Notes under the pieces: model-generated | What the model was told of the DNA's origin: nothing | The model's input: only the letters and a program-made list of their open reading frames with translations | Databases searched by the model: none | Assembly: GCA_900768515.1 (NCBI GenBank) | Contig: CAAGDG010000071.1 | Location: forward strand, 1 to 29,485 | Direction: 5' to 3' | Length of the DNA: 29,485 nt | From: Lentisphaeria bacterium | GTDB lineage: Bacteria > Verrucomicrobiota > Lentisphaeria > Victivallales > Victivallaceae | In this document: positions 15,079-22,743 of the stretch, piece by piece | Numbering within the stretch: the stretch's first letter is position 1 | Layout of the letters: every line of letters starts with the position of its first letter | Translations under genes and position numbers: made by a program

Positions 15079-16104
15079 ATGAAATTCTATACCTCGTGCC
15101 GGGAGGCCATGGCTTCGATCGGCGTCGAAATGCCGCCGGACCTTGCCGCCGTCGAGGCGCGGTTCCCGGTTTACCTGAACGACTACTATTTGAGTCTGAT
15201 CAACCCCGCGCAATGGCGGAACGACCCCATCGCCCTTCAGGCGTTTCCGCAGATTGCGGAACTGGATGACGAATCTTCCAGTTTCGATCCGCTCTCCGAG
15301 GAGGAACAGATGCCGGTGCCGCGTCTCATCCACCGTTACCGGGACCGGGTTGTCCTCCTGGTGACCGGGAGCTGCGCCATGCGCTGCCGGTTCTGCTTCC
15401 GCAAGCGGGCGTGGACCCGGGGGATGGAGATGGACGAACTCTCGGATCCCGATCTTGCCGGCGCCGTCTCCTATCTGACCGCCCATCCTCAGGTTCGCGA
15501 AGTTCTGATTTCCGGCGGCGATCCGCTGATGCTTCCGGAGGCGCGGCTGCGGAAGATCGTCGATGCGATCGCCGCGGTCCCGTCGATCGAAATCCTGCGC
15601 ATCGGCAGCCGGATGCCGGTCGTCTGGCCGCAGCGGGTCACTCCGGAACTCGCCCGTTACCTGGGGGAGGTTGAAGGCGTATGGTTCGCCACCCACTTCA
15701 ACCATCCGCGTGAAGTGACTCCGGAGGCGGCCGAAGCCTGCCGGCGGCTGATTCGCAGCGGGGTGCCGGTCGTCAATCAGACTGTGCTGCTCCGTGGGGT
15801 CAACGACGATCCCGCGGTGCTGGAGGAGCTGTTCCGCCGGCTGATCCGGATCCGGGTCAAGCCGCACTATCTTTTTCATGTCGATCCGGTGCGCGGGGTG
15901 CGCCATTTCGCCACCGGTGTGGAGAAGGGGTTGCAGGTGCTGCGGGCGTTTCGTCCGCGGCTCTCTTCGCTTGCCGTGCCGACCTTCGCCATCGATCTTC
16001 CGGAAGGGGGCGGCAAGGTGGCGCTGCAACCCACTTACGGGGAACGCGGCTGTTACTGGGATATTTTCGAAGAAAAGCGCATCCGTTACGAAGGCGCCGA
16101 TTGA
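15079..16104 (+). CDS. Lysine 2,3-aminomutase family radical SAM protein (KamA/EpmB-like)
   Basis: Radical SAM, PLP-dependent enzyme of 341 residues. The [4Fe-4S] cluster cysteines are C99, C103 and C106 in SCAMRCRFCFRKR (CxxxCxxC). The SGGDPLML block and the GSRMPVVWPQRV block are family hallmarks. The PLP lysine is most likely Lys313 in LPEGGGKVAL, in a GGGK context as in KamA. The length (about 340) and the CRFCFRK sequence instead recall EpmB, which makes beta-lysine for elongation factor P; catabolic KamA is usually about 415 residues. The exact role is therefore open. The start is ATG 15079 with GAAAGGTGG upstream and a promoter at 15020-15048; the open frame reaching back to 14821 is not coding. 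Its stop codon sits inside the next promoter. Confidence 0.92.
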   Translation: MKFYTSCREAMASIGVEMPPDLAAVEARFPVYLNDYYLSLINPAQWRNDPIALQAFPQIAELDDESSSFDPLSEEEQMPVPRLIHRYRDRVVLLVTGSCAMRCRFCFRKRAWTRGMEMDELSDPDLAGAVSYLTAHPQVREVLISGGDPLMLPEARLRKIVDAIAAVPSIEILRIGSRMPVVWPQRVTPELARYLGEVEGVWFATHFNHPREVTPEAAEACRRLIRSGVPVVNQTVLLRGVNDDPAVLEELFRRLIRIRVKPHYLFHVDPVRGVRHFATGVEKGLQVLRAFRPRLSSLAVPTFAIDLPEGGGKVALQPTYGERGCYWDIFEEKRIRYEGAD

Positions 16105-16128
16105 TTTTCGGCGGTGGAGCGGTATATT
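16101..16128 (+). promoter_or_regulatory. Promoter of the DEAD-box helicase gene
   Basis: TTGATT (16101-16106, overlapping the stop codon of the aminomutase gene) and TATATT (16123-16128), spacer 16 bp. The predicted start near 16135 gives a leader of about 180-190 nt before the helicase, unusually long for this window. Confidence 0.65.
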
Positions 16129-16137
16129 ATCTGTTCC

Positions 16138-16183
16138 ACGCCCGCAGAAAGGATGGGACCGGTTCCATCTTTTCTGCGGGCGT
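16138..16183 (+). promoter_or_regulatory. 21-bp hairpin at the 5' end of the helicase leader
   Basis: Positions 16138-16158 pair with 16163-16183 along 21 base pairs, two of them G-U, closed by a CCGG loop. The outer part is ACGCCCGCAGAAA against TTTCTGCGGGCGT. It starts about 3 nt from the predicted transcription start and is not followed by a T tract, so it is not an intrinsic terminator. A role in mRNA stability or in feedback by the encoded RNA helicase is possible. Confidence 0.7.
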
Positions 16184-16273
16184 CCGCGATCTCTCCGCCG
16201 ATATTGGAATGTGCCGGTCCAACCGGAGGCTGCGCGGTGACAACTGTAATGCGTGGAACGGCCTCGAAGCCTT

Positions 16274-16308
16274 TTTCCTGTATTGGGTTGTGAATGAAAT
16301 ACAGGAAA
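16274..16308 (+). promoter_or_regulatory. 11-bp dyad covering a ribosome binding site before the helicase
   Basis: TTTCCTGTATT (16274-16284) and AATACAGGAAA (16298-16308) form a perfect 11-bp stem with a 13-nt loop. The right arm contains the AGGAAA Shine-Dalgarno for the ATG at 16313. A second site, AAAGGAA at 16316-16322, serves the ATG at 16328 and lies outside the stem. The AT-rich stem could melt with temperature, or be a protein operator. Confidence 0.55.
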
Positions 16309-16327
16309 CGGCATGAAAGGAACCCCC

Positions 16328-18148
16328 ATGAACCACCCCGATGCATTCCGAGCGCTCGGCCTCTCTCCATCCGCATTGGCGGCGCTTCGCGCCAAAGGTT
16401 TTGAAACCCCGACTCCGATTCAGGCGCTGACCATTCCGAAACTGCTGGAAGGACGGGTTGATTTGATCGGGCAGGCGCAGACCGGAACCGGCAAGACCGC
16501 CGCCTTCGGCATTCCGATTCTTGAACTGGCCGTTCCCGGCGCGGACCGTCCGCAGGCGCTGGTGCTGGCGCCGACCCGGGAGCTGTGCATGCAGATCGCC
16601 GCGGAACTGCGTTCCCTCCGTGGAGAACGTTCCGTTCGAATCGCTCCGGTCTATGGCGGACAGGCGATTGAAGTTCAGCTGCGCCGCCTGAAAGAGGGGG
16701 TCGACATTGTCGTCGGCACGCCGGGCCGGGTCATCGACCTCATTCAGCGGGGGAGTCTGGATCTTTCGGGAATTGCGTTCGCCGTCCTTGACGAGGCCGA
16801 CGAGATGCTCGACATGGGATTCATCGAAGAGATTGAAACCATTCTGACCGGAACGCCTTCCGGGAAACGCACGCTGATGTTTTCCGCGACCATGCCGCCG
16901 GAAATCATGAAAATCGCCGAGCGTTTCATGCGCGATTTTGAGGTGGTTCGCACCCCTGGAGCCGGGGAGGGGATCGGCTTGACCGAGCAAGTCTATTACG
17001 AACTCCGCCGCGAGGAGAAACTGGAAGCGCTCGCCCGGATTCTGGAGATTGAGGAGGATATTTACGCTCTGGTCTTCTGCCGTACCCGCAACGACGTCGA
17101 CGAGCTGGTCGAAAAACTCAAGCTGCGCGGACTGCGGGTGGAGGCGCTTCATGGCGACATCATGCAGATGCAGCGCACGAGAGTGATCAACCAGTTCAAG
17201 GAGAAACAGTTCCGGGTTCTGATCGCGACCGACGTCGCCGCACGCGGAATCGACGTCAGCGACCTCACGCATGTGATCAACTACTCGATGCCGCGGAATG
17301 CGGAAACCTACATCCACCGGATCGGGCGGACCGGACGGGCCGGACGGTCCGGCAGGGCGGTCACCTTTGTCACTCCGGCCGAATCCCGCCGACTGGCTGA
17401 AATCGCCCGGGAGGCCGGCGTCGAAATCCGTTGCGGAGAGCTTCCGCAGGGTCGTGCGATGGTCGAAGCCGGTGAACGGCGCTTTGCCGAGCAGGTTTCC
17501 GAAGTGCTCCGGGCGGAACGGCACTGCGACTATCTCCCCTTCGCCGAACGGTTGGCCCGGAGCGCGGCGTCTCCGGTCGACGTGCTGGCCGCGGTGCTTC
17601 AGTTGAGATTCCGCGGCGAACTGCTCGAACGCAACTACGACGTTATCGGAGCGGGTCGTCCGCAACGTTCCCGCGGGGAGAATGTCCGTTCCCGCGGCCG
17701 CGTCCGACTCTGTTTCGCAACCGGGAAAGCCGACCACTGCACGGTCGCCGGGCTGCTGGATCTGATCCGCAGACGGACCGGGTCTCCGACTCTCCGGATC
17801 GGACGGATCGAGTGCGGCGACCATGCGGCGATCGTCAATGTCGATGCAGCAACGGCGGAGACGGTGCTGGCCGCCTTTCGTGGCGATCCCCTCCGGGTGC
17901 ATCCGGTTGCGGAATCCTCTGGAGGGCAGGGTGCCGCGTCTCCGGTGCGTGACAGAACCCGGCGCGCTCCGAAAACCCCGGTACGCGCGGGCGAAGAAGG
18001 TGCCGCGTCTCCGGTGCGTGACAGAACCCGGCGCACTCCGAAAACCCCGGCGGCCGGAAAAAAGGAGCGCCTGACCGACTGGGTCGGTCGGATCGCCGCC
18101 GAATTTGAGGAACCGCGTGCGCGGACCCGGCGCAAATCCCGCCCTTAA
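16328..18148 (+). CDS. DEAD-box ATP-dependent RNA helicase (DeaD/CsdA-like)
   Basis: RNA-unwinding ATPase of 606 residues. The Q motif is GFETPTPIQ (24-32), Walker A AQTGTGKT (50-57), DEAD 155-158 and SAT 186-188; lobe 2 has ATDVAARGIDV and HRIGRTGRAGR. Residues about 470-550 form a DbpA-type RNA-binding fold, as in CsdA/DeaD helicases, which act on structured RNA in ribosome assembly and cold adaptation. The tail is basic and contains two copies of a 23-residue-period repeat (GAASPVRDRTRR). ATG 16328 is preferred (AAAGGAA 6 nt upstream and the usual MNHPDAFRALGLS beginning); ATG 16313, five codons earlier, also has a site and may be used. The stop overlaps the convergent mscS stop. The structured leader suggests post-transcriptional control. 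Confidence 0.93.
   Translation: MNHPDAFRALGLSPSALAALRAKGFETPTPIQALTIPKLLEGRVDLIGQAQTGTGKTAAFGIPILELAVPGADRPQALVLAPTRELCMQIAAELRSLRGERSVRIAPVYGGQAIEVQLRRLKEGVDIVVGTPGRVIDLIQRGSLDLSGIAFAVLDEADEMLDMGFIEEIETILTGTPSGKRTLMFSATMPPEIMKIAERFMRDFEVVRTPGAGEGIGLTEQVYYELRREEKLEALARILEIEEDIYALVFCRTRNDVDELVEKLKLRGLRVEALHGDIMQMQRTRVINQFKEKQFRVLIATDVAARGIDVSDLTHVINYSMPRNAETYIHRIGRTGRAGRSGRAVTFVTPAESRRLAEIAREAGVEIRCGELPQGRAMVEAGERRFAEQVSEVLRAERHCDYLPFAERLARSAASPVDVLAAVLQLRFRGELLERNYDVIGAGRPQRSRGENVRSRGRVRLCFATGKADHCTVAGLLDLIRRRTGSPTLRIGRIECGDHAAIVNVDAATAETVLAAFRGDPLRVHPVAESSGGQGAASPVRDRTRRAPKTPVRAGEEGAASPVRDRTRRTPKTPAAGKKERLTDWVGRIAAEFEEPRARTRRKSRP
17930..18050 (+). repeat. In-frame 52-bp direct repeat in the helicase tail
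   Basis: Units 17930-17981 and 17999-18050 differ at one base (GGCGCGCTCC versus GGCGCACTCC). The period is 69 nt, exactly 23 codons, so both encode GAASPVRDRTRR-A/T-PKTP. High DNA identity, including third positions, points to recent duplication or a dispersed element. Confidence 0.85.
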
Positions 18149-19503
18149 CTCTTCGAACTCTTCGGCGTCGCAGACGGAGGCCCGGCTTCGGCGATGAGCG
18201 GATACTCCGGTTCTCCCCGCAGATAGGTGGTCACGGTGTTGTATGCGAGGCTCAAACCCGCCTCGCTGATTTTTCGCATCAACTGAAGGTTGATCCGGGT
18301 CCGCCAAGCCTCTTCGGTGGCGAAATCGGTGGTTTTGAGCCACATGATCACACGCACATTCAGGGCGCTGTTTCCGAATTCGGAGAAGAAGACCCGGGGA
18401 TGGTAACGCTTCTGATCCGCTCCTTCGAAGTTGTCGACGACCTCGTGAATGACGGGGATGATCCGTTCGAGCTGATCCGCGGTGGTGATGTATTCGAAGC
18501 CGAGCGTGAAAGCGTAGCGGATCACGCCGCGGGCGCTGATGTTTTCGATCGAGGCTTCCGCAATGCGGCTGTTCGGGATGCTTACGCAGCTCTCCTCGGC
18601 GGTCTGGAGCCGGGTGCTGCGCATTCCGACCGATTCGACCAGTCCGTCGATCTCGTTGATCCGGATCCGGTCGCCGACCCGGAAGGGACGGTCGAGGATG
18701 ATTACCAGCGTTCCGAAAAAGTTCGACAGCGTTTCGCGCGAGGCGAAGGCGACGGCAAGTCCGACCACGCCGGCGCCGGCCAGCAAGGTGGTGATGTTCA
18801 GGTCGAAGATGCTCTGCCCGATGAAGAGCACGGTGAAGGAAGCCAGCGAAATTTTCAGAAACTTCTGGGTGATTTCGACCATCAGCGTATCCAGATTGTT
18901 GTCGGTCCGCCGGGCGATCCGGGTCAGCCGCAGGTCGGCCAGGGAAATCAGCCGGAATCCCGCCCACGCCGTCACCAGCGTCAGCAGCGTGAAGAAGAGC
19001 CGGGCGTCCCACGGATAGAGTTCCGGCAGGGCGTGCAGCACCGGCAGCCAGAAGGCGAAGATGCCGCAGATGACGAAAACGGCGATCAGGGGAGGGGTCA
19101 GCGCTTCGGTCAGCTGCCAGTGCAGTGAAGCATTTTCCGGTGGAAACCGTTTGCAGATCCGGTGGCGGACCCAGCTCATTCCGGCGCCGATCAGCAGGAT
19201 GATGCCGCTGCCGATCAGGCTGCGGAAAAGTTGTTTCTTCTCCCGTTCGAGCCACTGGATCAGAGAGCGTGCCTTGCGGTCAATCTGATTTTCCAGTTCA
19301 TTTTCGGTGACCTCCGGAAGCTGTTCCTTGCCGGCGAGGATTTTGGCGATGTCGGAGTCCAGCACGGTTTTGTCGGCGGAAGCGGGTTTCCGTGCCGGCT
19401 CCGATATTTCCGTTCGGTCCGGCAGCTCCTCCGGGAGCAGGGGATCGGCGGCAAATGCGGCGGCCAGCCAGAACAGGGCGGCAATGCAGGGGAAACGTTT
19501 CAT
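18145..19503 (-). CDS. MscS-family mechanosensitive channel
   Basis: 452 residues with a cleavable signal (1-19, ending AAAFAA), an exported helical stretch (about 45-92) and about five membrane helices (96-114, 134-157, 166-186, 214-232, 237-265). The last is the glycine/alanine-rich pore helix (GAGVVGLAVAFASRETLSNFFG), followed by the beta domain (DRPFRVGDRIRI) and a cytoplasmic C-terminal domain. The family opens under membrane tension on osmotic downshock. The extra N-terminal periplasmic part makes it longer than the roughly 286-residue E. coli MscS. The start has AGAGGT about 8 nt upstream and a promoter at 19544-19572. It converges with the helicase gene; the two stop codons overlap. 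Confidence 0.93.
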   Translation of the reverse strand: MKRFPCIAALFWLAAAFAADPLLPEELPDRTEISEPARKPASADKTVLDSDIAKILAGKEQLPEVTENELENQIDRKARSLIQWLEREKKQLFRSLIGSGIILLIGAGMSWVRHRICKRFPPENASLHWQLTEALTPPLIAVFVICGIFAFWLPVLHALPELYPWDARLFFTLLTLVTAWAGFRLISLADLRLTRIARRTDNNLDTLMVEITQKFLKISLASFTVLFIGQSIFDLNITTLLAGAGVVGLAVAFASRETLSNFFGTLVIILDRPFRVGDRIRINEIDGLVESVGMRSTRLQTAEESCVSIPNSRIAEASIENISARGVIRYAFTLGFEYITTADQLERIIPVIHEVVDNFEGADQKRYHPRVFFSEFGNSALNVRVIMWLKTTDFATEEAWRTRINLQLMRKISEAGLSLAYNTVTTYLRGEPEYPLIAEAGPPSATPKSSKS

Positions 19504-19543
19504 GACCGGACCTCTGAAGTAGTGAAAAACCTTTTCTGTTCAC

Positions 19544-19572
19544 AATGTAGCATTGAGAGGCGCATTCTGCAA
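19544..19572 (-). promoter_or_regulatory. Promoter of the mscS-family gene
   Basis: Minus-strand TTGCAG (19572-19567) and TACATT (19549-19544), 17 bp apart. It lies back to back with the plus-strand promoter at 19579-19607, leaving only 6 bp between the two -35 boxes. Confidence 0.6.
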
Positions 19573-19578
19573 GACGAT

Positions 19579-19607
19579 TTGCAATTTTTCCCGGAATGTG
19601 TTATGGT
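19579..19607 (+). promoter_or_regulatory. Promoter of the glutaredoxin-like gene
   Basis: TTGCAA (19579-19584) and TATGGT (19602-19607), spacer 17 bp. Transcription near 19614 gives a leader of about 40 nt containing the GGAGGAGGAAG ribosome site. Confidence 0.6.
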
Positions 19608-19655
19608 AGAAAAGGCGGAACGGGTCCGCCGGAATTTCCGGAGGAGGAAGTTATC

Positions 19656-19913
19656 ATGCTGAAAGTGTATGGCTGGAGTGTTTGTCCGCACTGCCACCGG
19701 ACGGTCGAGTGGCTGAAAGAACATCAAATTCCGTTCGAATATCTGGAGATCGAGGAGCAGCCCGAAGCGGTGGTGCAGAAGGTGGTCGAGGTCAACGGCG
19801 GCGACGACTGGGTGGTCCCCACGCTTGAATACGAGGGGCGGTGGCGGCCGGGTAAGGTGTTCGACGCCGCCGGACTGGAACAGGACCTGCGGAAGCTCGG
19901 TGTGCTCTCCTGA
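19656..19913 (+). CDS. Glutaredoxin-like thiol-disulfide protein
   Basis: A small protein of 85 residues with the active-site CPHC (Cys10-Cys13) at the start of helix 1 in VYGWSVCPHCHRT, and a cis-proline motif VVPT near residues 53-56. It is a minimal thioredoxin fold as in glutaredoxins, which reduce disulfides or glutathionylated proteins in the cytosol. ATG 19656 is chosen for the very strong GGAGGAGGAAG just upstream; the longer open frame from 19596 overlaps the promoter. The protein stands alone in its transcript and is closed by a clear terminator. The specific electron donor cannot be told. Confidence 0.88.
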   Translation: MLKVYGWSVCPHCHRTVEWLKEHQIPFEYLEIEEQPEAVVQKVVEVNGGDDWVVPTLEYEGRWRPGKVFDAAGLEQDLRKLGVLS

Positions 19914-19941
19914 GCCGTTCCTCATCCGCTCTTTGAAAGCG

Positions 19942-19987
19942 ACCGCTCCCCACCCGAACGACATGCGGCTGGGGAGCGGTTCTTTTC
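19942..19987 (+). terminator. Strong intrinsic terminator of the glutaredoxin-like gene
   Basis: ACCGCTCCCCA (19942-19952) pairs with TGGGGAGCGGT (19970-19980), a perfect 11-bp stem, followed by TCTTTT. It also lies downstream of the convergent esterase gene and may serve both strands. Confidence 0.85.
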
Positions 19988-20035
19988 CGGGATGCCGGAG
20001 AGAGTCTGACCCCCCGCTTCGGCGCCCAGGTTCCG

Positions 20036-21406
20036 TCACTTCATGACAATTTCCTCAATCCGCTTGTAGCCGCTCGGAATCGGCGCGTTGTGTCCCTTGT
20101 CCGGAGTGGTGTCGATATGCTTTCTGACCCCCGCCGGAATCGAGTTGTAGGCGCTGTAAACCGAGGTCGGCGCACAGGTGGTGTCGACGAAACCGGTCGA
20201 AACGAAGGTTTCGCACTTGATGCGCTTGGCGAAGTTGTTGTTGTCGAAGTATTCGGCCGTTTTGCAGGCGGCCGGGTTGTCGGGAACTCCGTTCTTGCCC
20301 GAGTAGAGGAAGGGCCAGCCCGGCTGGCGGCCGACGAGCCGTCCGGCGTGGTCGCCGAGCGCGGGGACTCCGGCGACGCAGAGTGTAACCTGCGGATCGA
20401 GCGCCGCCGCGACCAGCGACTGACCGCCGCCCTGGCTGCCGCCGTGGACGATCAGGGTTTTTCCGTCCCACTCCGGCAGGCTCTTGACGTAGTCGAGTGC
20501 CCGCATGACCCGCAGATACATCTCTTTGAAGTAGAATTCGTCACGGTTTTCCCGTCCGCGCCGGCGGTAGTCGCTGAGGCTCTCCTTGTTGAGTTTCTGG
20601 TAGAAGTCGGAAGGTTTTCCGTTTTCGATGCCGTGGGCGTTCACGTCGAGACAGATGGCTTTGGTCGCATAGCGCAGCGGCTTGTTCGCGCTTCGGACCC
20701 CCGCCCCGTGGTAGCTGACCACCGCCGGCAGCGATTTCGGCGCGGCCTTGGCTGGCATGGCAAGATAGCCGGAGACCGGTTTGGCGCCGGCGCAGTCGAC
20801 CTTGACATCGTAGCAGACCACCTTGCCCTGGAGGTTCTGCGGAACCGAAACCTCTTCCCGGGTGGCGCGGACCGGAACCTTGTCGAGCGCCGCGCGCTGC
20901 GATTTCCAGAATTCGTCAAAATCGGCCGGTTCGGTGCCGGAGGGACGGATCTTCTCCGGGGCGACCATCGCGCCGACTCCGCCGGAGTAGGCGTTCTTCC
21001 AGGGATCGTTCGGGATCATCACCGGTTTCTGGTTTTCGTCGAGGGCGGTTCCGATCACATAGTACCAGCCGGGGCGGTCGAGTTTCCCGGTCACGGTGAA
21101 GGTCTGTTCGCTCGGCAGGACCTTGCTGTCGACCCGGTTGCCGTCGACATAGATCGTGTACCGGGTGAATTTGCCCGGGATCTGTTTGCCGTCGAGAAGC
21201 ATCCGGCAGCTGAGGGTGATCGGTTCTCCTTCGCGGTAGACGGCGCCGGGTTTGTCCGCTTTGCCTTCGAAGGTGATCTTCTGCGGTTTGGCCGGAGTCC
21301 TGGTCTCGGTCCGGGCCGTCGCGGGTGCGCCCGGCAGAACGGCGGGCGCGAGGAAGGCGGCCGCCGCAAGAAGCGCGGTTGCAAATTTCAGTTGCGTGTG
21401 GTACAT
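20036..21406 (-). CDS. Secreted acetyl xylan esterase / cephalosporin-C deacetylase family (CE7)
   Basis: 456 residues. A signal peptide (about 1-31), a beta-rich N-terminal domain of about 120 residues, then an alpha/beta hydrolase of the AXE1 type. Catalytic residues fit the family: Ser324 in GGSQGGG, Asp408 in FVDTTCAPTSVY and His439 in DKGHNAP. CE7 enzymes remove acetyl groups from xylo-oligosaccharides and other small substrates. Secretion points to external or periplasmic glycan breakdown. ATG 21406 (MYHTQLKFATALL) begins a proper signal peptide; the TTG at 21442 would add 12 charged residues before it. It follows the CapA-like gene by 56 nt, so both may be co-transcribed. Confidence 0.9.
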   Translation of the reverse strand: MYHTQLKFATALLAAAAFLAPAVLPGAPATARTETRTPAKPQKITFEGKADKPGAVYREGEPITLSCRMLLDGKQIPGKFTRYTIYVDGNRVDSKVLPSEQTFTVTGKLDRPGWYYVIGTALDENQKPVMIPNDPWKNAYSGGVGAMVAPEKIRPSGTEPADFDEFWKSQRAALDKVPVRATREEVSVPQNLQGKVVCYDVKVDCAGAKPVSGYLAMPAKAAPKSLPAVVSYHGAGVRSANKPLRYATKAICLDVNAHGIENGKPSDFYQKLNKESLSDYRRRGRENRDEFYFKEMYLRVMRALDYVKSLPEWDGKTLIVHGGSQGGGQSLVAAALDPQVTLCVAGVPALGDHAGRLVGRQPGWPFLYSGKNGVPDNPAACKTAEYFDNNNFAKRIKCETFVSTGFVDTTCAPTSVYSAYNSIPAGVRKHIDTTPDKGHNAPIPSGYKRIEEIVMK

Positions 21407-21462
21407 GGAGTTTTTTCCCTTCCGGGTTGTACGGATTGCCAATTGTGTTTGTTATGAGCGAT

Positions 21463-22680
21463 TTACCAGGTGATGAATCCGGGGGTCTGGAGCGCCTCGA
21501 TCTCCGGAACGCCCTTGCGGGCTTCCGCGAACCGGCGCTCTTCGATCAGCCGGGTGTAGTGGCGCAATAGATCGGTGTGCGATTCGCAGTTGAAGAGGTT
21601 GCGGACATGGATCCACCGCCGGATCGTCTCCGGATCGCTCCAGTCCGGCGGCCAGACCGCTTCGGTGGCGCTGTTGACCTGCGCGATGTAGTGCGCTCCA
21701 CCCTTGGTGCACCACGATTCAAACAGCGATTGCAGCCGGGCCGGATCGCTGAGTGGCCGGGCGAGTTCGGCCAGGTACGCCTCCGCCGCCACTTTCGTCT
21801 CACCCTTCAGCGGCCGGATGCGGTCACAGTCGAATCCGTATGGAATCGTTTCGAGCGCATACACGCCGGCTTCGTCGCAGTAGAATTTGCTCAGATATCC
21901 GGTTTTCCAGCTCGGCAGCGCGTTGTCTCCGGGCGGGAAATAGAAATTTCCGGGACTGTAGATGATCGGAACGCCGTTCCGGATTTCGCTGCCTTCGGGA
22001 CAGTGGGTGTGACAGTTCCAGACCGCGTCCGCTCCGGCCTCCGCGAAGGCCCGGTAGGTTTCCACCATGCGCGGCGATGGATAGGGGTTGTACTCATGAC
22101 CTCCGTGGACCGTGACCAGAAGCACATCCGCCTTGGGGCGCGTCTCCCGGATCTGTGCAAGATTGCGCAGCGGATCGAGCGGATTGGTGCCGGGGCGGCC
22201 CGGACGGACGCCGCCGAATTCATTTTCGCAGAAGTTCAATATGGCGATGCGGACGCCGCCGTGTTCGAGGAACAGGGGTTTTGCGGCCTCTTCCGGATCG
22301 GCGCCCGCGCCGACGGTGGCGATGCCGCGCTTCCGGATGGCGGCGATGGTATCGGTCACTCCCGCCGGACCGTAATCGCCGGTGTGATTGTTGGCCAGCA
22401 GCGCCACGTCGATGCCGAGCGCTGTGGCGAAGTTCAGCGTCGGTTCGCCGCAGCGCAGATTGGGTCCGCTCTTGGTGATCGGTTCCCCCCGGTCGGTGAC
22501 GGCACACTCCCACTGCAGAATCCGCAGGTCGCAGGCGTCGAATTCCGGCTTGATTTCGCCGACGATTTCCGAAGCGTGTTCCGCCACGCGGGGCCAGTTG
22601 CATTCCCGGGGGCAGAAGTCCCCCGCCACGATCACGGTGAACTCCCGCGCCCGGGGAGCCCTCCATTTTACGAGCGCCAT
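21463..22680 (-). CDS. CapA/PgsA-family metallophosphatase-like protein
   Basis: 405 residues of the CapA (poly-gamma-glutamate synthesis) type, a calcineurin-like metallophosphoesterase fold. Visible family blocks are IVAGDFCPR at the N-terminus, LLANNHTGDYG, VHGGHEYNPYPSP, the CHTHCPEGSE metal-ligand region and IIYSPGNFYF. There is no signal peptide or membrane segment, unlike many CapA proteins, so it may act in the cytosol. The last 120 residues are extra to the core and unassigned. The start has AAGGAGAGGAT upstream. Its neighbour is a secreted deacetylase, which hints at a carbohydrate role rather than a capsule; no capB or capC is seen. The substrate is unknown. Confidence 0.85.
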   Translation of the reverse strand: MALVKWRAPRAREFTVIVAGDFCPRECNWPRVAEHASEIVGEIKPEFDACDLRILQWECAVTDRGEPITKSGPNLRCGEPTLNFATALGIDVALLANNHTGDYGPAGVTDTIAAIRKRGIATVGAGADPEEAAKPLFLEHGGVRIAILNFCENEFGGVRPGRPGTNPLDPLRNLAQIRETRPKADVLLVTVHGGHEYNPYPSPRMVETYRAFAEAGADAVWNCHTHCPEGSEIRNGVPIIYSPGNFYFPPGDNALPSWKTGYLSKFYCDEAGVYALETIPYGFDCDRIRPLKGETKVAAEAYLAELARPLSDPARLQSLFESWCTKGGAHYIAQVNSATEAVWPPDWSDPETIRRWIHVRNLFNCESHTDLLRHYTRLIEERRFAEARKGVPEIEALQTPGFITW

Positions 22681-22711
22681 ATCCTCTCCTTAGGTTTGAG
22701 TATTCAGAAAT

Positions 22712-22739
22712 GAGGCGCCGCATGGGAGTGCGGCGCCTC
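22712..22739 (-). terminator. Hairpin between the flotillin gene and capA-like gene
   Basis: GAGGCGCCGCA (22712-22722) pairs with TGCGGCGCCTC (22729-22739), a perfect 11-bp stem with a 6-nt loop, 4 nt after the flotillin stop. On the minus strand it is followed by ATTTCTGAAT, a weak T tract. It should separate the two transcription units. Confidence 0.6.
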
Positions 22740-22743
22740 TGTG

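Noticed and set aside
16138..16183. Hairpin as an intrinsic terminator of the aminomutase gene
   Set aside because: No T tract follows (CCGCGATC), and it lies downstream of a good promoter.
16127..19255. Minus-strand open frame of 1042 codons across the helicase and mscS
   Set aside because: It is antisense to the helicase and out of frame with the MscS gene, with repetitive Arg/His/Asp-rich text; a GC-driven shadow.
20090..21457. Plus-strand open frame opposite the esterase
   Set aside because: The esterase frame has signal peptide and catalytic triad; the plus-strand frame has no recognisable motif.
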